The notes beneath the pieces were generated by a model. The model had not been told where the DNA came from. It was given only the letters and a program-made list of their open reading frames with translations, and did not search any database. Below, piece by piece: positions 1 to 8,648 of a DNA stretch of 49,941 nt. The DNA lies in assembly GCA_024711145.1 (NCBI GenBank), contig JANJTJ010000065.1:1-49941 (forward strand), read 5' to 3'. This DNA is from Balneolales bacterium (GTDB lineage: Bacteria > Bacteroidota > Rhodothermia > Balneolales > HLUCCA01). Each line of letters starts with the position of its first letter. Position 1 is the first letter of the stretch. The position numbers were made by a program, and so were the translations under genes.

Positions 1-489
1 ATCCTGAACCACGAATTTCAGCAAGCCGCGCTGGCGGGTTACCCCGGCCAGTATGCGACCACCAGGCGGCGTGTATTTGCGGGCGTTGGCCACCAGATCG
101 CGCAGGGTATCCTTCACCAATAGCGGCATGGTGATTTCGGAACCCTGGTCGGTCGTAAGCGAGAATTGCACATAATAGTCGGCGTCTTCCTGGTCGGCGA
201 TGTTGTAGCGGATATGGTAACGCCCCTTGGCATTGCGCTCCACGGCATCGATCTCGCGGAAAAGCCCGGCAAGTTCCTCCACCAGGGTGTTCCATTGGGC
301 GGGATTGGTGAGCCGGGCCGACAGATCGTACACCCGATCCACTACGGGGCCGATTTCGGGCGCATCGGGTTTCAGCTCCCGCATGAGTTCCAGATTGGCT
401 ACCACCACGGTGAGCAGGTTCAACAGGGAGTGGGTCTCCAACTCGGGGATCTTGTCCTCGGTCAGATCGGGAGGCAGCGTGACGATCAT
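1..489 (-). CDS. Histidine-kinase-like ATPase, C-terminus cut by window edge
   Basis: Partial gene read on the minus strand from an ATG at 489 through the left edge with no stop (163 codons visible). The N-terminal part has a histidine followed by SLLNLLTVVVANLEL (about residues 20-36), resembling a weak H-box dimerisation helix. Further on, LRDLVANARKYTPPGGRI (about residues 130-147) is a clear N-box of the GHKL ATPase fold, so the catalytic domain runs off the window. No membrane segment or PAS domain is visible in the part seen. The start lies 17 bases after the priA stop, so the two genes are probably co-transcribed. It could be a soluble sensor kinase or a histidine phosphotransferase-like protein. 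The fold is well supported; signal and partner are unknown. Confidence 0.75.
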   Translation of the reverse strand, partial: MIVTLPPDLTEDKIPELETHSLLNLLTVVVANLELMRELKPDAPEIGPVVDRVYDLSARLTNPAQWNTLVEELAGLFREIDAVERNAKGRYHIRYNIADQEDADYYVQFSLTTDQGSEITMPLLVKDTLRDLVANARKYTPPGGRILAGVTRQRGLLKFVVQD

Positions 490-506
490 GGCGGAAGGTA
501 TCGAGA

Positions 507-2507
507 TTAGCCTTGCGTGCGGATATTGATGCGTACCGAACCGGCGCCGGGCTCCTTCATTTGTTTGAACTGATACAGGATGCGCTCGATGCGGGCTTCC
601 CGCTCGGCTTCGTCCCATGCGACAGGTGTCTTGAGCACCAGTTCCCAGCGCCAATCGCGCTGCATGCGGTGTACGGTGGAGGGTGACGGACCCAGCACCG
701 GGCTGCCGCCCTCGGCCTCGGCGGCCGCGGCGAACCGCTCGGCGATGCGCATGACGGTGGCATCGTCGCGGCCTTTGAATTCGAAGGTGACCAGGCGGCT
801 GTAGGGCGGCCAATCCAGGCGTTTGCGCCCGCCCATCTCGGCACGGGCGAAGGCCTCGAAATCGTGCCGGGCGGCGGTCTGGATGGCGGGATGGTCGGGC
901 TGCCAGGTCTGCAGAAACACGGTGCCCGGCTTGGCCGCCCTACCCGAGCGGCCGGCCACCTGGGTGAGCAGCTGGAAGAGCCGTTCGCCCGACCGGTAGG
1001 ACGGAAACGCCAGCTCGGTATCGGCGTGCACCACGGCCACCACGGTCACTTCCGGGAAATCGAGCCCTTTGGATACCAGCTGGGTACCTACCAGGATGTC
1101 GTATTCCCGGTTGCCGAAGGCGGTCAGCATCTGGTCGTGGGCACCCCGGGTGGCGGTGGAGTCGCGGTCCATGCGAAGTATGCGGGCTTTCGGGAACAAC
1201 TCCTCGAGTTCGGCCTCCACCTTCTGGGTACCGCTTCCCATATCCAGCAACCCGGGGGCATCGCAACTGGGGCACCGCAACGGGCGCCGCTCGTGGTGGC
1301 CGCAATAGTGGCAACGCAGCGAATCGCTGGGGCGGTGGTAGGTGAGGGTCACGCTGCAATCGGGGCACTCCACACGGTGGCCGCAATCGCCACATTGCAG
1401 GTAACGGGAGTAGCCCCTGCGGTTGTACAGCAGGATGGCCTGCTCGCCGCGGTCGAGCGCGGCCTCGACAGCCAGAAATACGGGCACGGCCAAAGGCCCG
1501 CGCATGGCTTTCTTATAGGATTTGAGATCCAGGATGCGCACCTCGGGCAGTTCGGAGCCCTCGGGGCGGTCGGGCAGGCGCAGCAGCCTGAGCGCCCCGT
1601 GGGCGGCCTGGTGCAGGCTGATGAGGGAGGGCGTGGCGGAACCGGCCAGGTATACGGCGCCGGCCGTCGCGCAGCGGCGGCGGGCGACGTCGCGGGCGTC
1701 GTACCGGGGCGAGGGGTCTTCCTGCCGGTAGCTGGCGTCGTGTTCTTCGTCGATGATGAGGAGGCCGAGATCCGCCACGGGCGCGAAAACGGCGGAGCGT
1801 GCGCCGATGACCAGGGTTTTGCGCCCGTGGCGGATGTCGGCCCAGGTGTCGGCGCGTTCGCGGCCGGTGAGCCGGCTGTGCAGCACGGCGATCTGGTCGC
1901 CGAAGACGGTGCGGAAGCGCCGCACGGTCTGAGGCGTGAGGGCGATCTCGGGTACGAGCACGATGCCCGATTTTCCCCGGGTCCAGGCTTCATACAAGGC
2001 GCGGATGTACACTTCGGTCTTGCCGCTTCCGGTAACTCCGAAGAGCAGGAATGCACCTTCCCCTTGGTCCAGGGCTTGTCGTACGGCTTCGAATGCTGCC
2101 GCCTGGGCCGGATGCAAGGCATGCATGCGGGTGGGGTCCACCGGCATGGGTGGTGGCGGTTTGCGGCTGCCGCGACGCTCCGCATCGGGCTTGAGGCCGG
2201 CCGGCAGCATGGCTTGTACCACTTCGCCCACCGAGGCGAAGGCGGCTTTGGCGGTCCAATGGGCCAGGTCCAGCAGCTCGGGGGTGAGCACGGGCTCCTC
2301 GTCGAGTATGGAGCCCAAGGGTTTCACGGCATAGCCCTCCGGGGCGTCATCATGCAGGCGCAGCACCAGGCCCACGGCCAGGCGCGACCCCATCCTCACC
2401 TCCACCCGCATGCCGGGGGCCAGACCTTCGGCCCAACCCTCGGGCACGGCATAGGTGAAAATTCCGGGGCGGGGTACGGGCAGGGCGATGTCGGCGAACA
2501 GGGGCAT
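507..2507 (-). CDS. priA: Primosomal protein N' (replication restart helicase PriA)
   Basis: A 666-residue superfamily 2 helicase that reloads the replisome at stalled forks. Visible features in order: an N-terminal DNA-binding region (1-120), Walker A GVTGSGKT (157-164), the DEEH box (253-256), and a zinc-binding insertion with eight cysteines (C372, C375, C381, C384, C399, C402, C412, C415). The helicase C-terminal motif VGTQLVSKGLDFPEV follows, with the QVAGRSGRA motif after it. The length is somewhat shorter than the E. coli protein (about 730) but all motifs are intact. The start MPLFADIALPVPRPGIF is the first in-frame ATG and matches the family N-terminus. It is divergent from the peptide transporter, with 55 bases between start codons, and is followed closely by the kinase-like gene. 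Confidence 0.97.
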   Translation of the reverse strand: MPLFADIALPVPRPGIFTYAVPEGWAEGLAPGMRVEVRMGSRLAVGLVLRLHDDAPEGYAVKPLGSILDEEPVLTPELLDLAHWTAKAAFASVGEVVQAMLPAGLKPDAERRGSRKPPPPMPVDPTRMHALHPAQAAAFEAVRQALDQGEGAFLLFGVTGSGKTEVYIRALYEAWTRGKSGIVLVPEIALTPQTVRRFRTVFGDQIAVLHSRLTGRERADTWADIRHGRKTLVIGARSAVFAPVADLGLLIIDEEHDASYRQEDPSPRYDARDVARRRCATAGAVYLAGSATPSLISLHQAAHGALRLLRLPDRPEGSELPEVRILDLKSYKKAMRGPLAVPVFLAVEAALDRGEQAILLYNRRGYSRYLQCGDCGHRVECPDCSVTLTYHRPSDSLRCHYCGHHERRPLRCPSCDAPGLLDMGSGTQKVEAELEELFPKARILRMDRDSTATRGAHDQMLTAFGNREYDILVGTQLVSKGLDFPEVTVVAVVHADTELAFPSYRSGERLFQLLTQVAGRSGRAAKPGTVFLQTWQPDHPAIQTAARHDFEAFARAEMGGRKRLDWPPYSRLVTFEFKGRDDATVMRIAERFAAAAEAEGGSPVLGPSPSTVHRMQRDWRWELVLKTPVAWDEAEREARIERILYQFKQMKEPGAGSVRINIRTQG

Positions 2508-2562
2508 GCCGGAATTTCGGTATTATCCGCCTTCCGAACCGTTCAAAACCTGGTCATTCTCC

Positions 2563-4044
2563 ATGTCGAACCGCACCTTTTTCGGCCATCCCATCGGCCT
2601 CAGCACCCTCTTCTTCACCGAAATGTGGGAGCGCTTCTCCTACTACGGCATGCGCGCCCTGCTCGTCCTCTATATGGTGGCGGCGGTACAGGACGGCGGC
2701 ATGGGCCTCAACGACGTGACCGCAACGGCCATCTACGGCCTCTACACCATGTTCGTGTACCTGCTGGCGCTGCCGGGCGGCTGGCTGGCCGACAAGTTCC
2801 TGGGTCTGCGCAACGCGGTATGGTACGGGGGCATCATCATCGCGGCGGGGCATTTCAGCATGGCCGTACCGGGCACCCACACCTTCTTCCTGGGGCTCAT
2901 CCTCATCGTGATCGGGACCGGCTTGCTCAAGCCCACCATCAGTTCCTTGGTGGGAGCCCTGTACAGTGAGGATGAATCGGCCAAGCGCGACGCCGGTTTC
3001 TCCATCTACTATATGGGAATCAACCTGGGCGCCTTCATCGCCCCGCTCATTGTGGGCTACCTGGGCGAGAAGGTGGATTGGCACTGGGGCTTCGGGGCGG
3101 CCGGCATCGGCATGGTGCTCGGGCTGGTGCAATACCGCCTGAGCGGAGCCAACCTGACCGGCGTGGGCGATGCGCCCGTGCTGGCACCGGCCACGGCGGC
3201 GAAATACCGCATGGGCCTGGCCGTGGTGGGCACGACGTTCGCCGCCTTCGTGGCGGCCGTCATGGCCGGCCTCATCGCCATCAATCCGGTGGCCATAGCA
3301 CAGACCTCCACGGTGGTCATCGTCACGTTGGTCATCGCCTACTTCGCCTATGTGCTCTTCTTCGAAGGGCTGGACGCCGTCGAAAAACAACGGGTGGCCG
3401 TCATCGGGTTCCTGTTCCTATGCGCCGCCATGTTCTGGAGCGGATTCGAACAGGCCGGGTCCTCGCTGAACCTCTTCGCCGACCGCTACACCGACCGGGT
3501 GATCTTCGGTTGGGAAATGCCCACTTCCTGGCTGCAATCGGTCAATTCCATCTTCATCATCACCCTGGCACCGGTCATCGGGTGGGTGTGGGTGGCCCTG
3601 GCCGCCGCCAAAAAAGAGGTGAGCATGCCCATCAAGTTCGGCATGGGGCTCATTCAATTGGGCCTGGGCTTCGTGGTGATGGTGTTCGCGGCCAACGCGG
3701 CCTTCGGCAACCCCGAAGGCGCCGGCATGCAGTTCCTGGTGCTCACCTACCTGTTGCACACGCTCGGCGAACTGTGCCTGAGCCCGGTAGGCCTTTCGTC
3801 GGTCACCAAGCTGGCACCCAAGAAGCTGGTAGGTCAGATGATGGGTATCTGGTTCATGGCCTCGGCGTTGGGCAACCTCATTGCGGGTCTGGTGGCCGGC
3901 GGCTTCAGCGACGAAGCCATCCAGGCCGACCCCTCCCTCATGCCCGACCTCTTCCTGCTCATCTTCTACTTCACCGCGGGCGCCGGTTTCGTGGTGCTGC
4001 TCATCAGCCCCTTCATCAAGAGGCTGATGGGCACCGTGCGCTGA
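2563..4044 (+). CDS. POT/PTR-family proton-dependent peptide transporter
   Basis: Integral inner-membrane symporter of di- and tripeptides, major facilitator superfamily. The N-terminus carries the POT signature FFTEMWERFSYYGMRALLV (ExxER with the YYG that follows), and about 12-14 hydrophobic segments follow over 493 residues, normal for DtpT-type members. An in-frame ATG exists at 2455, but the 36 residues it would add are hydrophilic, read into priA, and precede the conserved start, so 2563 (MSNRTFFGHPIGLSTLFFTEM) is chosen. It converges with the AbgT transporter, their stops 12 bases apart inside an 18-base palindrome. Substrate specificity is not deducible. Confidence 0.93.
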   Translation: MSNRTFFGHPIGLSTLFFTEMWERFSYYGMRALLVLYMVAAVQDGGMGLNDVTATAIYGLYTMFVYLLALPGGWLADKFLGLRNAVWYGGIIIAAGHFSMAVPGTHTFFLGLILIVIGTGLLKPTISSLVGALYSEDESAKRDAGFSIYYMGINLGAFIAPLIVGYLGEKVDWHWGFGAAGIGMVLGLVQYRLSGANLTGVGDAPVLAPATAAKYRMGLAVVGTTFAAFVAAVMAGLIAINPVAIAQTSTVVIVTLVIAYFAYVLFFEGLDAVEKQRVAVIGFLFLCAAMFWSGFEQAGSSLNLFADRYTDRVIFGWEMPTSWLQSVNSIFIITLAPVIGWVWVALAAAKKEVSMPIKFGMGLIQLGLGFVVMVFAANAAFGNPEGAGMQFLVLTYLLHTLGELCLSPVGLSSVTKLAPKKLVGQMMGIWFMASALGNLIAGLVAGGFSDEAIQADPSLMPDLFLLIFYFTAGAGFVVLLISPFIKRLMGTVR

Positions 4045-4059
4045 TTCCGGCCGGAATCA
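4042..4059. repeat. 18-bp perfect palindrome joining two convergent stop codons
   Basis: TGATTCCGG followed by CCGGAATCA, a perfect inverted repeat. Its first three bases are the TGA of the peptide transporter on the plus strand and its last three are the TGA of the AbgT gene on the minus strand. As RNA it could form a 7-bp stem with a GGCC loop from either direction. There is no U tract, so it is not a classical intrinsic terminator. Confidence 0.6.
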
Positions 4060-5580
4060 GGGATACGTGTACGTGGCCTGGAGCCCGAGGGGCAACCCGA
4101 GGGCCCAGTACGCCAGCAGGAAGAGCGTCCACACCAGGATGAAGGTGATGGAATACGGCAGCATGAGGCTCACCAGGGTGCCGATGCCGCTGCTTTTCAC
4201 ATACCGCTGCGCATAGACCACCACCAAGGGGAAATAGGGCAGCAAGGGCGTGATGATGTTGGTGCTCGAATCGCCCACCCGGTAGGCGGCCTGCGTGAGG
4301 TCGGGCGAGATGCCCAGATTCATGAGCATGGGTACGAAAATGGGCGAAATGAGGGCCCATTTGGCCGATGCCGAACCCACGAACAGGTTCACGAACCCGG
4401 TGAGGAACACGATGCCTATGATGGTGAACTGCCCCGGCAAGGCCCAGGCCTGCAAGGCCGCCGCCCCTTTCACCGCGATCAGGGCACCGATGTTGGATTT
4501 GGCAAAGGCATCGATGAACAGGGCGCAGAAGAAGGCCATCACGATGTAGTAGGCCATGCCGTTCATGGCCTTGCTCATGGTCTTGATGAGGTCTTTGGTA
4601 CTTTTGAAAGCCCCCGATACGAAGCCGAACACCACGCCCGGCAGGGCCGTGAGCAGGAAGATGAGCGGAACGATGGATTTCATGAGCGGCGCCGTGAAGG
4701 AAGACAGGGCACCGTCGGCATCGCGCAGGGGCGAGTCGGCCGGCATGGCCCAGAACACCAGCCCGACCACGGCGAGCAGGGTGGCGATGTTGGCCGCCCA
4801 GAAGGCCCTGGTATCGCGGCTGGTCACTTCCTGCATCACCGGCATGTCGGCCTCATCCCCGTCGATTTCGGTCCCCTTCAGGCGGGGTTCGATCACCTTG
4901 TCGGTGAGGAACCAACCCAGGCTCACGATGAGCAAGGTGCTGGCCGTGGTGAAATAGTAGTTGTTGAGCGGATTGACGAGCACGTTCGGATCGGTGATGT
5001 GGGCCGCGGTCTGCGTGAAACTCTGCAGCAGCGGGTCCAGGCTCGAGGGCACGAAATTGGCGCTGAACCCGCCCGATACCCCTGCGAAGGCCGCCGCTAT
5101 GCCCGCCAGCGGATGCCGGCCGGCCGCATAGAAGATGACCCCGCCCAAGGGTATGACCAGCACGTACCCCGCATCCACGGCGGTATGGCTGATGATGGCC
5201 ACCAGGATGAGCATGGGCGTGAGCAGGAACCTGGGCGTAACTCCCAGCAACTTCTTCAGCGCCACATTGATGTACCCGCTGTGTTCGGCTACCCCTACTC
5301 CCAGCATGGCCACCAGCACCACGCCCAAGGGTGCGAAATTGATGAATACGGTAACCATGTTGCTCAGGAAATCGGCCAATCGGGAACCGGTGAGCAGGTT
5401 CTGCACGGCGATGGGCGAGCCGGTACGCGGGTCCAGTTCCGCAAAGCTGATGGGGGCCAGCACGGCCGAAACGACCCAGATGGTCACCATCAGAAACAGG
5501 AACAGGATGGCGGGATCGGGCAACTTGTTGCCGTTGCGTTCGACCCAGTCCAGGATCCGGAGGGTGAAGGATTTTTTCAT
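4057..5580 (-). CDS. AbgT-family transporter
   Basis: A 507-residue inner-membrane protein of the AbgT family (p-aminobenzoyl-glutamate uptake in E. coli; sulfonamide efflux reported for other members). The family start MKKSFTLRILDWVERNGNKL is followed by PDPAILFLFLM, characteristic of the group. Conserved blocks seen include VGVAEHSGYINVALKK, SHTAVDAGYVLVIPLGG and VGDSSTNIITPLLPYFP near the C-terminus. About 11-13 hydrophobic segments and two re-entrant hairpins are expected from the family. Its ATG overlaps the stop of the upstream small membrane gene (ATGA), so translation is probably coupled. The substrate in this organism is unknown. Confidence 0.93.
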   Translation of the reverse strand: MKKSFTLRILDWVERNGNKLPDPAILFLFLMVTIWVVSAVLAPISFAELDPRTGSPIAVQNLLTGSRLADFLSNMVTVFINFAPLGVVLVAMLGVGVAEHSGYINVALKKLLGVTPRFLLTPMLILVAIISHTAVDAGYVLVIPLGGVIFYAAGRHPLAGIAAAFAGVSGGFSANFVPSSLDPLLQSFTQTAAHITDPNVLVNPLNNYYFTTASTLLIVSLGWFLTDKVIEPRLKGTEIDGDEADMPVMQEVTSRDTRAFWAANIATLLAVVGLVFWAMPADSPLRDADGALSSFTAPLMKSIVPLIFLLTALPGVVFGFVSGAFKSTKDLIKTMSKAMNGMAYYIVMAFFCALFIDAFAKSNIGALIAVKGAAALQAWALPGQFTIIGIVFLTGFVNLFVGSASAKWALISPIFVPMLMNLGISPDLTQAAYRVGDSSTNIITPLLPYFPLVVVYAQRYVKSSGIGTLVSLMLPYSITFILVWTLFLLAYWALGLPLGLQATYTYP

Positions 5581-5933
5581 GAAGCGGTACGGATTCGGTT
5601 ACGGGTTCTGAGGAGATGGATGACGGCCGACAGGAACATGAGGCTTTGCACGGTGGCTTTCGTGGGGGAAACCCCTTCGGCGCCGAACAGCTGAAGGGCG
5701 GTTTCGGCCAGACCGGATGCCGTGCCTACGATGGCGGTGAACCACCAGAGGTACAACAGCAGGGTCCAGCCCCGGGAGGGTGCCTGGCGGTTTTCGAACC
5801 AGCCCAGCAGCAGGAGCATGAGCCCGAACCACACCGGCACCAACGCCGTGGGATGCACCATGCCGGTGCCGACGAACGACGCGGCGCCGAGCAGCAGCAG
5901 GAACAGGGAGACGGCCAGGTGGATGGGGCGCAT
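5577..5933 (-). CDS. Small four-helix membrane protein, unknown function
   Basis: A 118-residue hydrophobic protein not recognised as a named family. Four likely membrane segments are visible: LAVSLFLLLLGAASFVGTGM, VPVWFGLMLLLLGWF, LLLYLWWFTAIVGTASGL and VQSLMFLSAVIHLL. Its TGA overlaps the AbgT ATG, so the two are probably one transcriptional unit and this may be an accessory subunit of, or simply co-expressed with, the transporter. The start at 5933 (MRPIHLAV) is preferred. A second in-frame ATG at 5960 shares its CATG with the start of the divergent lipoprotein gene and would extend the protein by nine basic residues. Confidence 0.7.
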   Translation of the reverse strand: MRPIHLAVSLFLLLLGAASFVGTGMVHPTALVPVWFGLMLLLLGWFENRQAPSRGWTLLLYLWWFTAIVGTASGLAETALQLFGAEGVSPTKATVQSLMFLSAVIHLLRTRNRIRTAS

Positions 5934-5946
5934 GCGGGATTTCCGG

Positions 5947-5954
5947 TATCTTTG
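5947..5954 (+). promoter_or_regulatory. Bacteroidota-type -7 box, four bases before a start codon
   Basis: TATCTTTG matches the Bacteroidota TAnnTTTG box exactly. Only GCGC separates it from the ATG at 5959, so the predicted transcript would begin at or within a few bases of the start codon. No TTG is found 21 bases upstream. Confidence 0.6.
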
Positions 5955-5958
5955 GCGC

Positions 5959-6480
5959 ATGAAGATAGCATATCGCCTGCTCCCCCTGTTCCTGGTCGCC
6001 TGGGTGGCCGCCTGCGGCCGCTCCGAGAGCGGCACCGAAGCCGCCGGAACCCTGTCCGATTCGCTCACCACGGTCATCCGTGCCGCCGACATCGTGAAAT
6101 TGGACGGTACCAGCCTGGACCTGGCCGACCTGGAAGGCAAGATCGTGCTGCTCGATTTCTGGGAGACCTGGTGCATTCCCTGCCTGGAGAGTTTCCCCGC
6201 ACTGCAACAGGCCATGGAAGAACATCCGGATGATTTCGTGGTGGTCGCCATCTCGCCCGGGTTCTCCGACACGGCCGAGGACGTGCGTGCCTTCATTGCC
6301 GAGCATCCGGAATATCCGTTCATCTGGGCGGCGTCGGCCGAGCTGGCCACGGCGCTCAGGATCGATGGCATACCCTACAAAGTGGTGCTCGACCGCGAGG
6401 GGAACCATTGGCTCACCGAACTGGGTTCAAGAGGTCCGGAGGCCGAGTTGGCCAAGATTCGGGAGTGGATCGCCCGTTGA
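5959..6480 (+). CDS. TlpA/ResA-like thioredoxin-fold lipoprotein
   Basis: A 173-residue envelope thiol-disulfide oxidoreductase. The N-terminus is a lipoprotein signal peptide ending LVAWVAACG with the lipidated Cys at residue 19. The thioredoxin fold starts near residue 43; the active site is WCIPC (C72 and C75), and a cis-proline follows in [15 protein letters not shown]. The role is probably reduction of periplasmic disulfides, cytochrome c maturation or a related repair, as known for TlpA/ResA; the partner is not evident. An in-frame ATG at 5722 lies in the divergent membrane gene and lacks a signal peptide, so 5959 is used. ahcY begins 43 bases downstream behind its own box. Confidence 0.88.
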   Translation: MKIAYRLLPLFLVAWVAACGRSESGTEAAGTLSDSLTTVIRAADIVKLDGTSLDLADLEGKIVLLDFWETWCIPCLESFPALQQAMEEHPDDFVVVAISPGFSDTAEDVRAFIAEHPEYPFIWAASAELATALRIDGIPYKVVLDREGNHWLTELGSRGPEAELAKIREWIAR

Positions 6481-6484
6481 GCCG

Positions 6485-6492
6485 TATCTTTC
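6485..6492 (+). promoter_or_regulatory. Probable -7 box of ahcY
   Basis: TATCTTTC, one mismatch from TAnnTTTG, lies in the 43-base gap between the lipoprotein stop and the ahcY ATG, leaving 31 bases to the start codon. Confidence 0.45.
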
Positions 6493-6523
6493 GCCCGATT
6501 TCAATCAAACCCCGTATTTCCAC

Positions 6524-7843
6524 ATGCTTACCGATTCCCGCGTTTCCGCCTTGCCCTACAAAGTGAAAGACATCTCCCTGGCCGAATGGGGCCGCAAGGA
6601 GATCGAATTGGCGGAAGCCGAAATGCCCGGCCTGATGGCGCTGCGCGCGCGATACGGCAAAACCAAACCCCTGGCCGGTGCCCGTATCGCCGGGTGCCTG
6701 CACATGACCATCCAGACCGCCGTCCTCATCGAGACCCTCAAGGAACTCGGTGCCGAGGTGCAATGGAGCAGCTGCAACATCTTCTCCACCCAGGACCACG
6801 CCGCGGCCGCCATCGCCGCCGCCGGCATTCCGGTCTATGCCTGGAAAGGCATGACCGAAGAGGAATACGAGTGGTGCATAGACCAGACCCTGTTCTTCGG
6901 CAGTGAAGACCGCCCCCTGAACATGATTCTGGACGACGGTGGCGACCTGACCAACGTGGTGCTCGACAAATACCCCGAGCTCATTCCCCATGTGAAAGGC
7001 ATCACCGAGGAAACCACTACCGGTGTACACCGCCTCTATGAGCGCATGAAGGCCGGTACCCTGCCCATGCCCGCCATCAACGTGAACGACAGCGTCACCA
7101 AGTCTAAATTCGACAACAAATACGGCTGCCGCGAGAGCGCCGTGGACGCCATCCGCCGGGCCACCGATGTCATGATCGCCGGCAAAGTGGTGGTCGTGGC
7201 CGGCTTCGGCGACGTGGGCAAAGGATCGGCCGAAAGCTTCCGCGGGGCCGGCGCACGGGTCATCGTCACCGAAATCGACCCCATCTGCGCCCTCCAAGCC
7301 GCCATGGAAGGCTACGAAGTGACCACCATGGCCAAAGCCGTTCCCCAGGGCGACATCATCATCACCGCCACGGGCAACAAATCCATCCTCACGGAACAGC
7401 ATTTCCGCCTGATGAAGGACAAAGCCATCGTGGCCAACATCGGCCATTTCGACAACGAGATCGATGTGGCCTGGCTGAAAGGCGCGTACGGCCACACCCG
7501 CGTGAACATCAAACCCCAGGTGGACAAATACACCGTGGACGGGCATGATGTGATTCTCTTGGCGGAAGGCCGCCTGGTGAACCTCGGTTGCGCCACCGGC
7601 CACCCCAGTTTCGTGATGTCGAACAGTTTCACCAACCAGACCCTGGCCCAGATCGAACTGTGGACCCGCGGGGCCGAGTACGGCAACGAAGTGTATGTGC
7701 TGCCCAAACACCTCGATGAGGAAGTGGCCCGCCTGCACCTGGCCAAAATCGGCGTGGAACTGGATGTGCTCACTCCCGAGCAAGCCGCCTACATCGGCGT
7801 GCCGGTGGAGGGTCCCTTCAAGCCGGATTATTACCGGTATTGA
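6524..7843 (+). CDS. ahcY: Adenosylhomocysteinase (S-adenosylhomocysteine hydrolase)
   Basis: A 439-residue cytosolic NAD-dependent enzyme that splits S-adenosylhomocysteine into homocysteine and adenosine in the activated-methyl cycle. Family blocks seen: [16 protein letters not shown], the substrate-site [31 protein letters not shown]-binding [17 protein letters not shown], and the C-terminal FKPDYYRY ending with its two tyrosines. The start [16 protein letters not shown] is family-like; the upstream ATG at 6230 would read through the previous gene. It leads a run of five genes joined by overlapping stop/start codons, so the downstream genes are probably co-translated with it. Confidence 0.98.
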   Translation: MLTDSRVSALPYKVKDISLAEWGRKEIELAEAEMPGLMALRARYGKTKPLAGARIAGCLHMTIQTAVLIETLKELGAEVQWSSCNIFSTQDHAAAAIAAAGIPVYAWKGMTEEEYEWCIDQTLFFGSEDRPLNMILDDGGDLTNVVLDKYPELIPHVKGITEETTTGVHRLYERMKAGTLPMPAINVNDSVTKSKFDNKYGCRESAVDAIRRATDVMIAGKVVVVAGFGDVGKGSAESFRGAGARVIVTEIDPICALQAAMEGYEVTTMAKAVPQGDIIITATGNKSILTEQHFRLMKDKAIVANIGHFDNEIDVAWLKGAYGHTRVNIKPQVDKYTVDGHDVILLAEGRLVNLGCATGHPSFVMSNSFTNQTLAQIELWTRGAEYGNEVYVLPKHLDEEVARLHLAKIGVELDVLTPEQAAYIGVPVEGPFKPDYYRY

Positions 7844-8427
7844 TGATGGCGGAAGGCCGTTGGGCGGGTGGGCTGCTGTTGGTGCATACCGGCATCGGCA
7901 CGGCCTTCCTGCTGGGCTGGATGCCTGCCGGAAACGGCTTCACCGCACTGATCGGCTTGGCCATGGGGTTCATCCCCGTGGCCATCGCCCTGCGCATGTA
8001 CCGGAACCTGCACCGGGCATCGGCGGCATTGGCGGCCGGCTATCTGCTGCTGGCCGGCATGGCCTGCGTGGTCGGTGCCGGTGAGCAGATGGCCACCCTG
8101 GTGCTGGGCGCCATGCGGAAGGTCACCGAAGTGACCGACTCGGGCCGCATGCTGGCTGTATTCCTCAAAAACTGGAGCCACACCATGGCCCTGCTCTTTT
8201 CGGGCTTGGCCTGGGGGGCCTTCCATGGGTCGGTCGTCCGGCTCGGATGGGTGCCCCGCTGGGTGGGTGCCATAGCCCTGGCGGCCGTGGCACTGCATCT
8301 CGCATCGGCCGGCCGGCCCTTCTTCGATGCCTTGGTGAACTACCACCTGCTGTATCCCCTGGCCGCCGTGCAAGGGATGGTCGGGCTCTGGCTGTTGGTC
8401 CGGGGCGGGAAGTATATTGAGGGATGA
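7843..8427 (+). CDS. Multi-pass membrane protein, possibly DUF4386-like
   Basis: A 194-residue hydrophobic protein with five to six likely membrane helices, for example GGLLLVHTGIGTAFLLGW, LIGLAMGFIPVAIAL and GAIALAAVALHLASA. The segment SVVRLGWVPRWVGAIAL resembles the R-x-G-x-x-PRW-x-G motif of DUF4386 proteins, a weak assignment. Its ATG overlaps the ahcY stop (TGATG), with a second ATG three bases on and a TTG at 7840. It is the second gene of the ahcY run. No function is known. Confidence 0.75.
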   Translation: MMAEGRWAGGLLLVHTGIGTAFLLGWMPAGNGFTALIGLAMGFIPVAIALRMYRNLHRASAALAAGYLLLAGMACVVGAGEQMATLVLGAMRKVTEVTDSGRMLAVFLKNWSHTMALLFSGLAWGAFHGSVVRLGWVPRWVGAIALAAVALHLASAGRPFFDALVNYHLLYPLAAVQGMVGLWLLVRGGKYIEG

Positions 8428-8648
8428 ATCCCTCCGACATCACCAAAACCTATGGCAACGGCGAGATCACCGTGGTGTGGAAATCGGCGTTGTGCATCCA
8501 TTCGGGCATCTGCGCACGCGGACTTCCCGAGGTCTTCCAGCCCCGCAACCGGCCCTGGATCCGCATTGAGGCCGCCGAATCGGCCCGCATCGTGGAACAG
8601 GTCGGCAAATGTCCCAGCGGTGCCCTGAGCATACAGGAAAAGGCATGA
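8424..8648 (+). CDS. Small divergent 4Fe-4S mono-cluster protein (Fer4_19-like)
   Basis: A 74-residue protein resembling the Fer4_19/DUF1271 family of single-cluster ferredoxin-like proteins. The cysteines are in SALCIHSGICARGLPEVF (C23 and C29) and GKCPSGALSI near the C-terminus, with the family's WKSALCIHSGIC and PWI blocks. Only three cysteines are present, so a conventional four-Cys cluster cannot be formed from cysteine alone; a histidine or another ligand may take part. ATGA overlap with the membrane gene before it and with the reductase gene after it suggests coupled expression, perhaps as an electron donor. Confidence 0.82.
   Translation: MNPSDITKTYGNGEITVVWKSALCIHSGICARGLPEVFQPRNRPWIRIEAAESARIVEQVGKCPSGALSIQEKA

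Noticed and set aside
864-2969. 701-residue open frame on the plus strand opposite priA
   Set aside because: It is antisense to a clear priA, has no family resemblance and low-complexity Gly/His/Arg composition typical of shadow frames in GC-rich DNA.
6413-7783. 456-residue minus-strand frame opposite ahcY
   Set aside because: Overlaps all of a highly conserved enzyme gene and its translation is Gly/His/Val-rich and unlike any protein.
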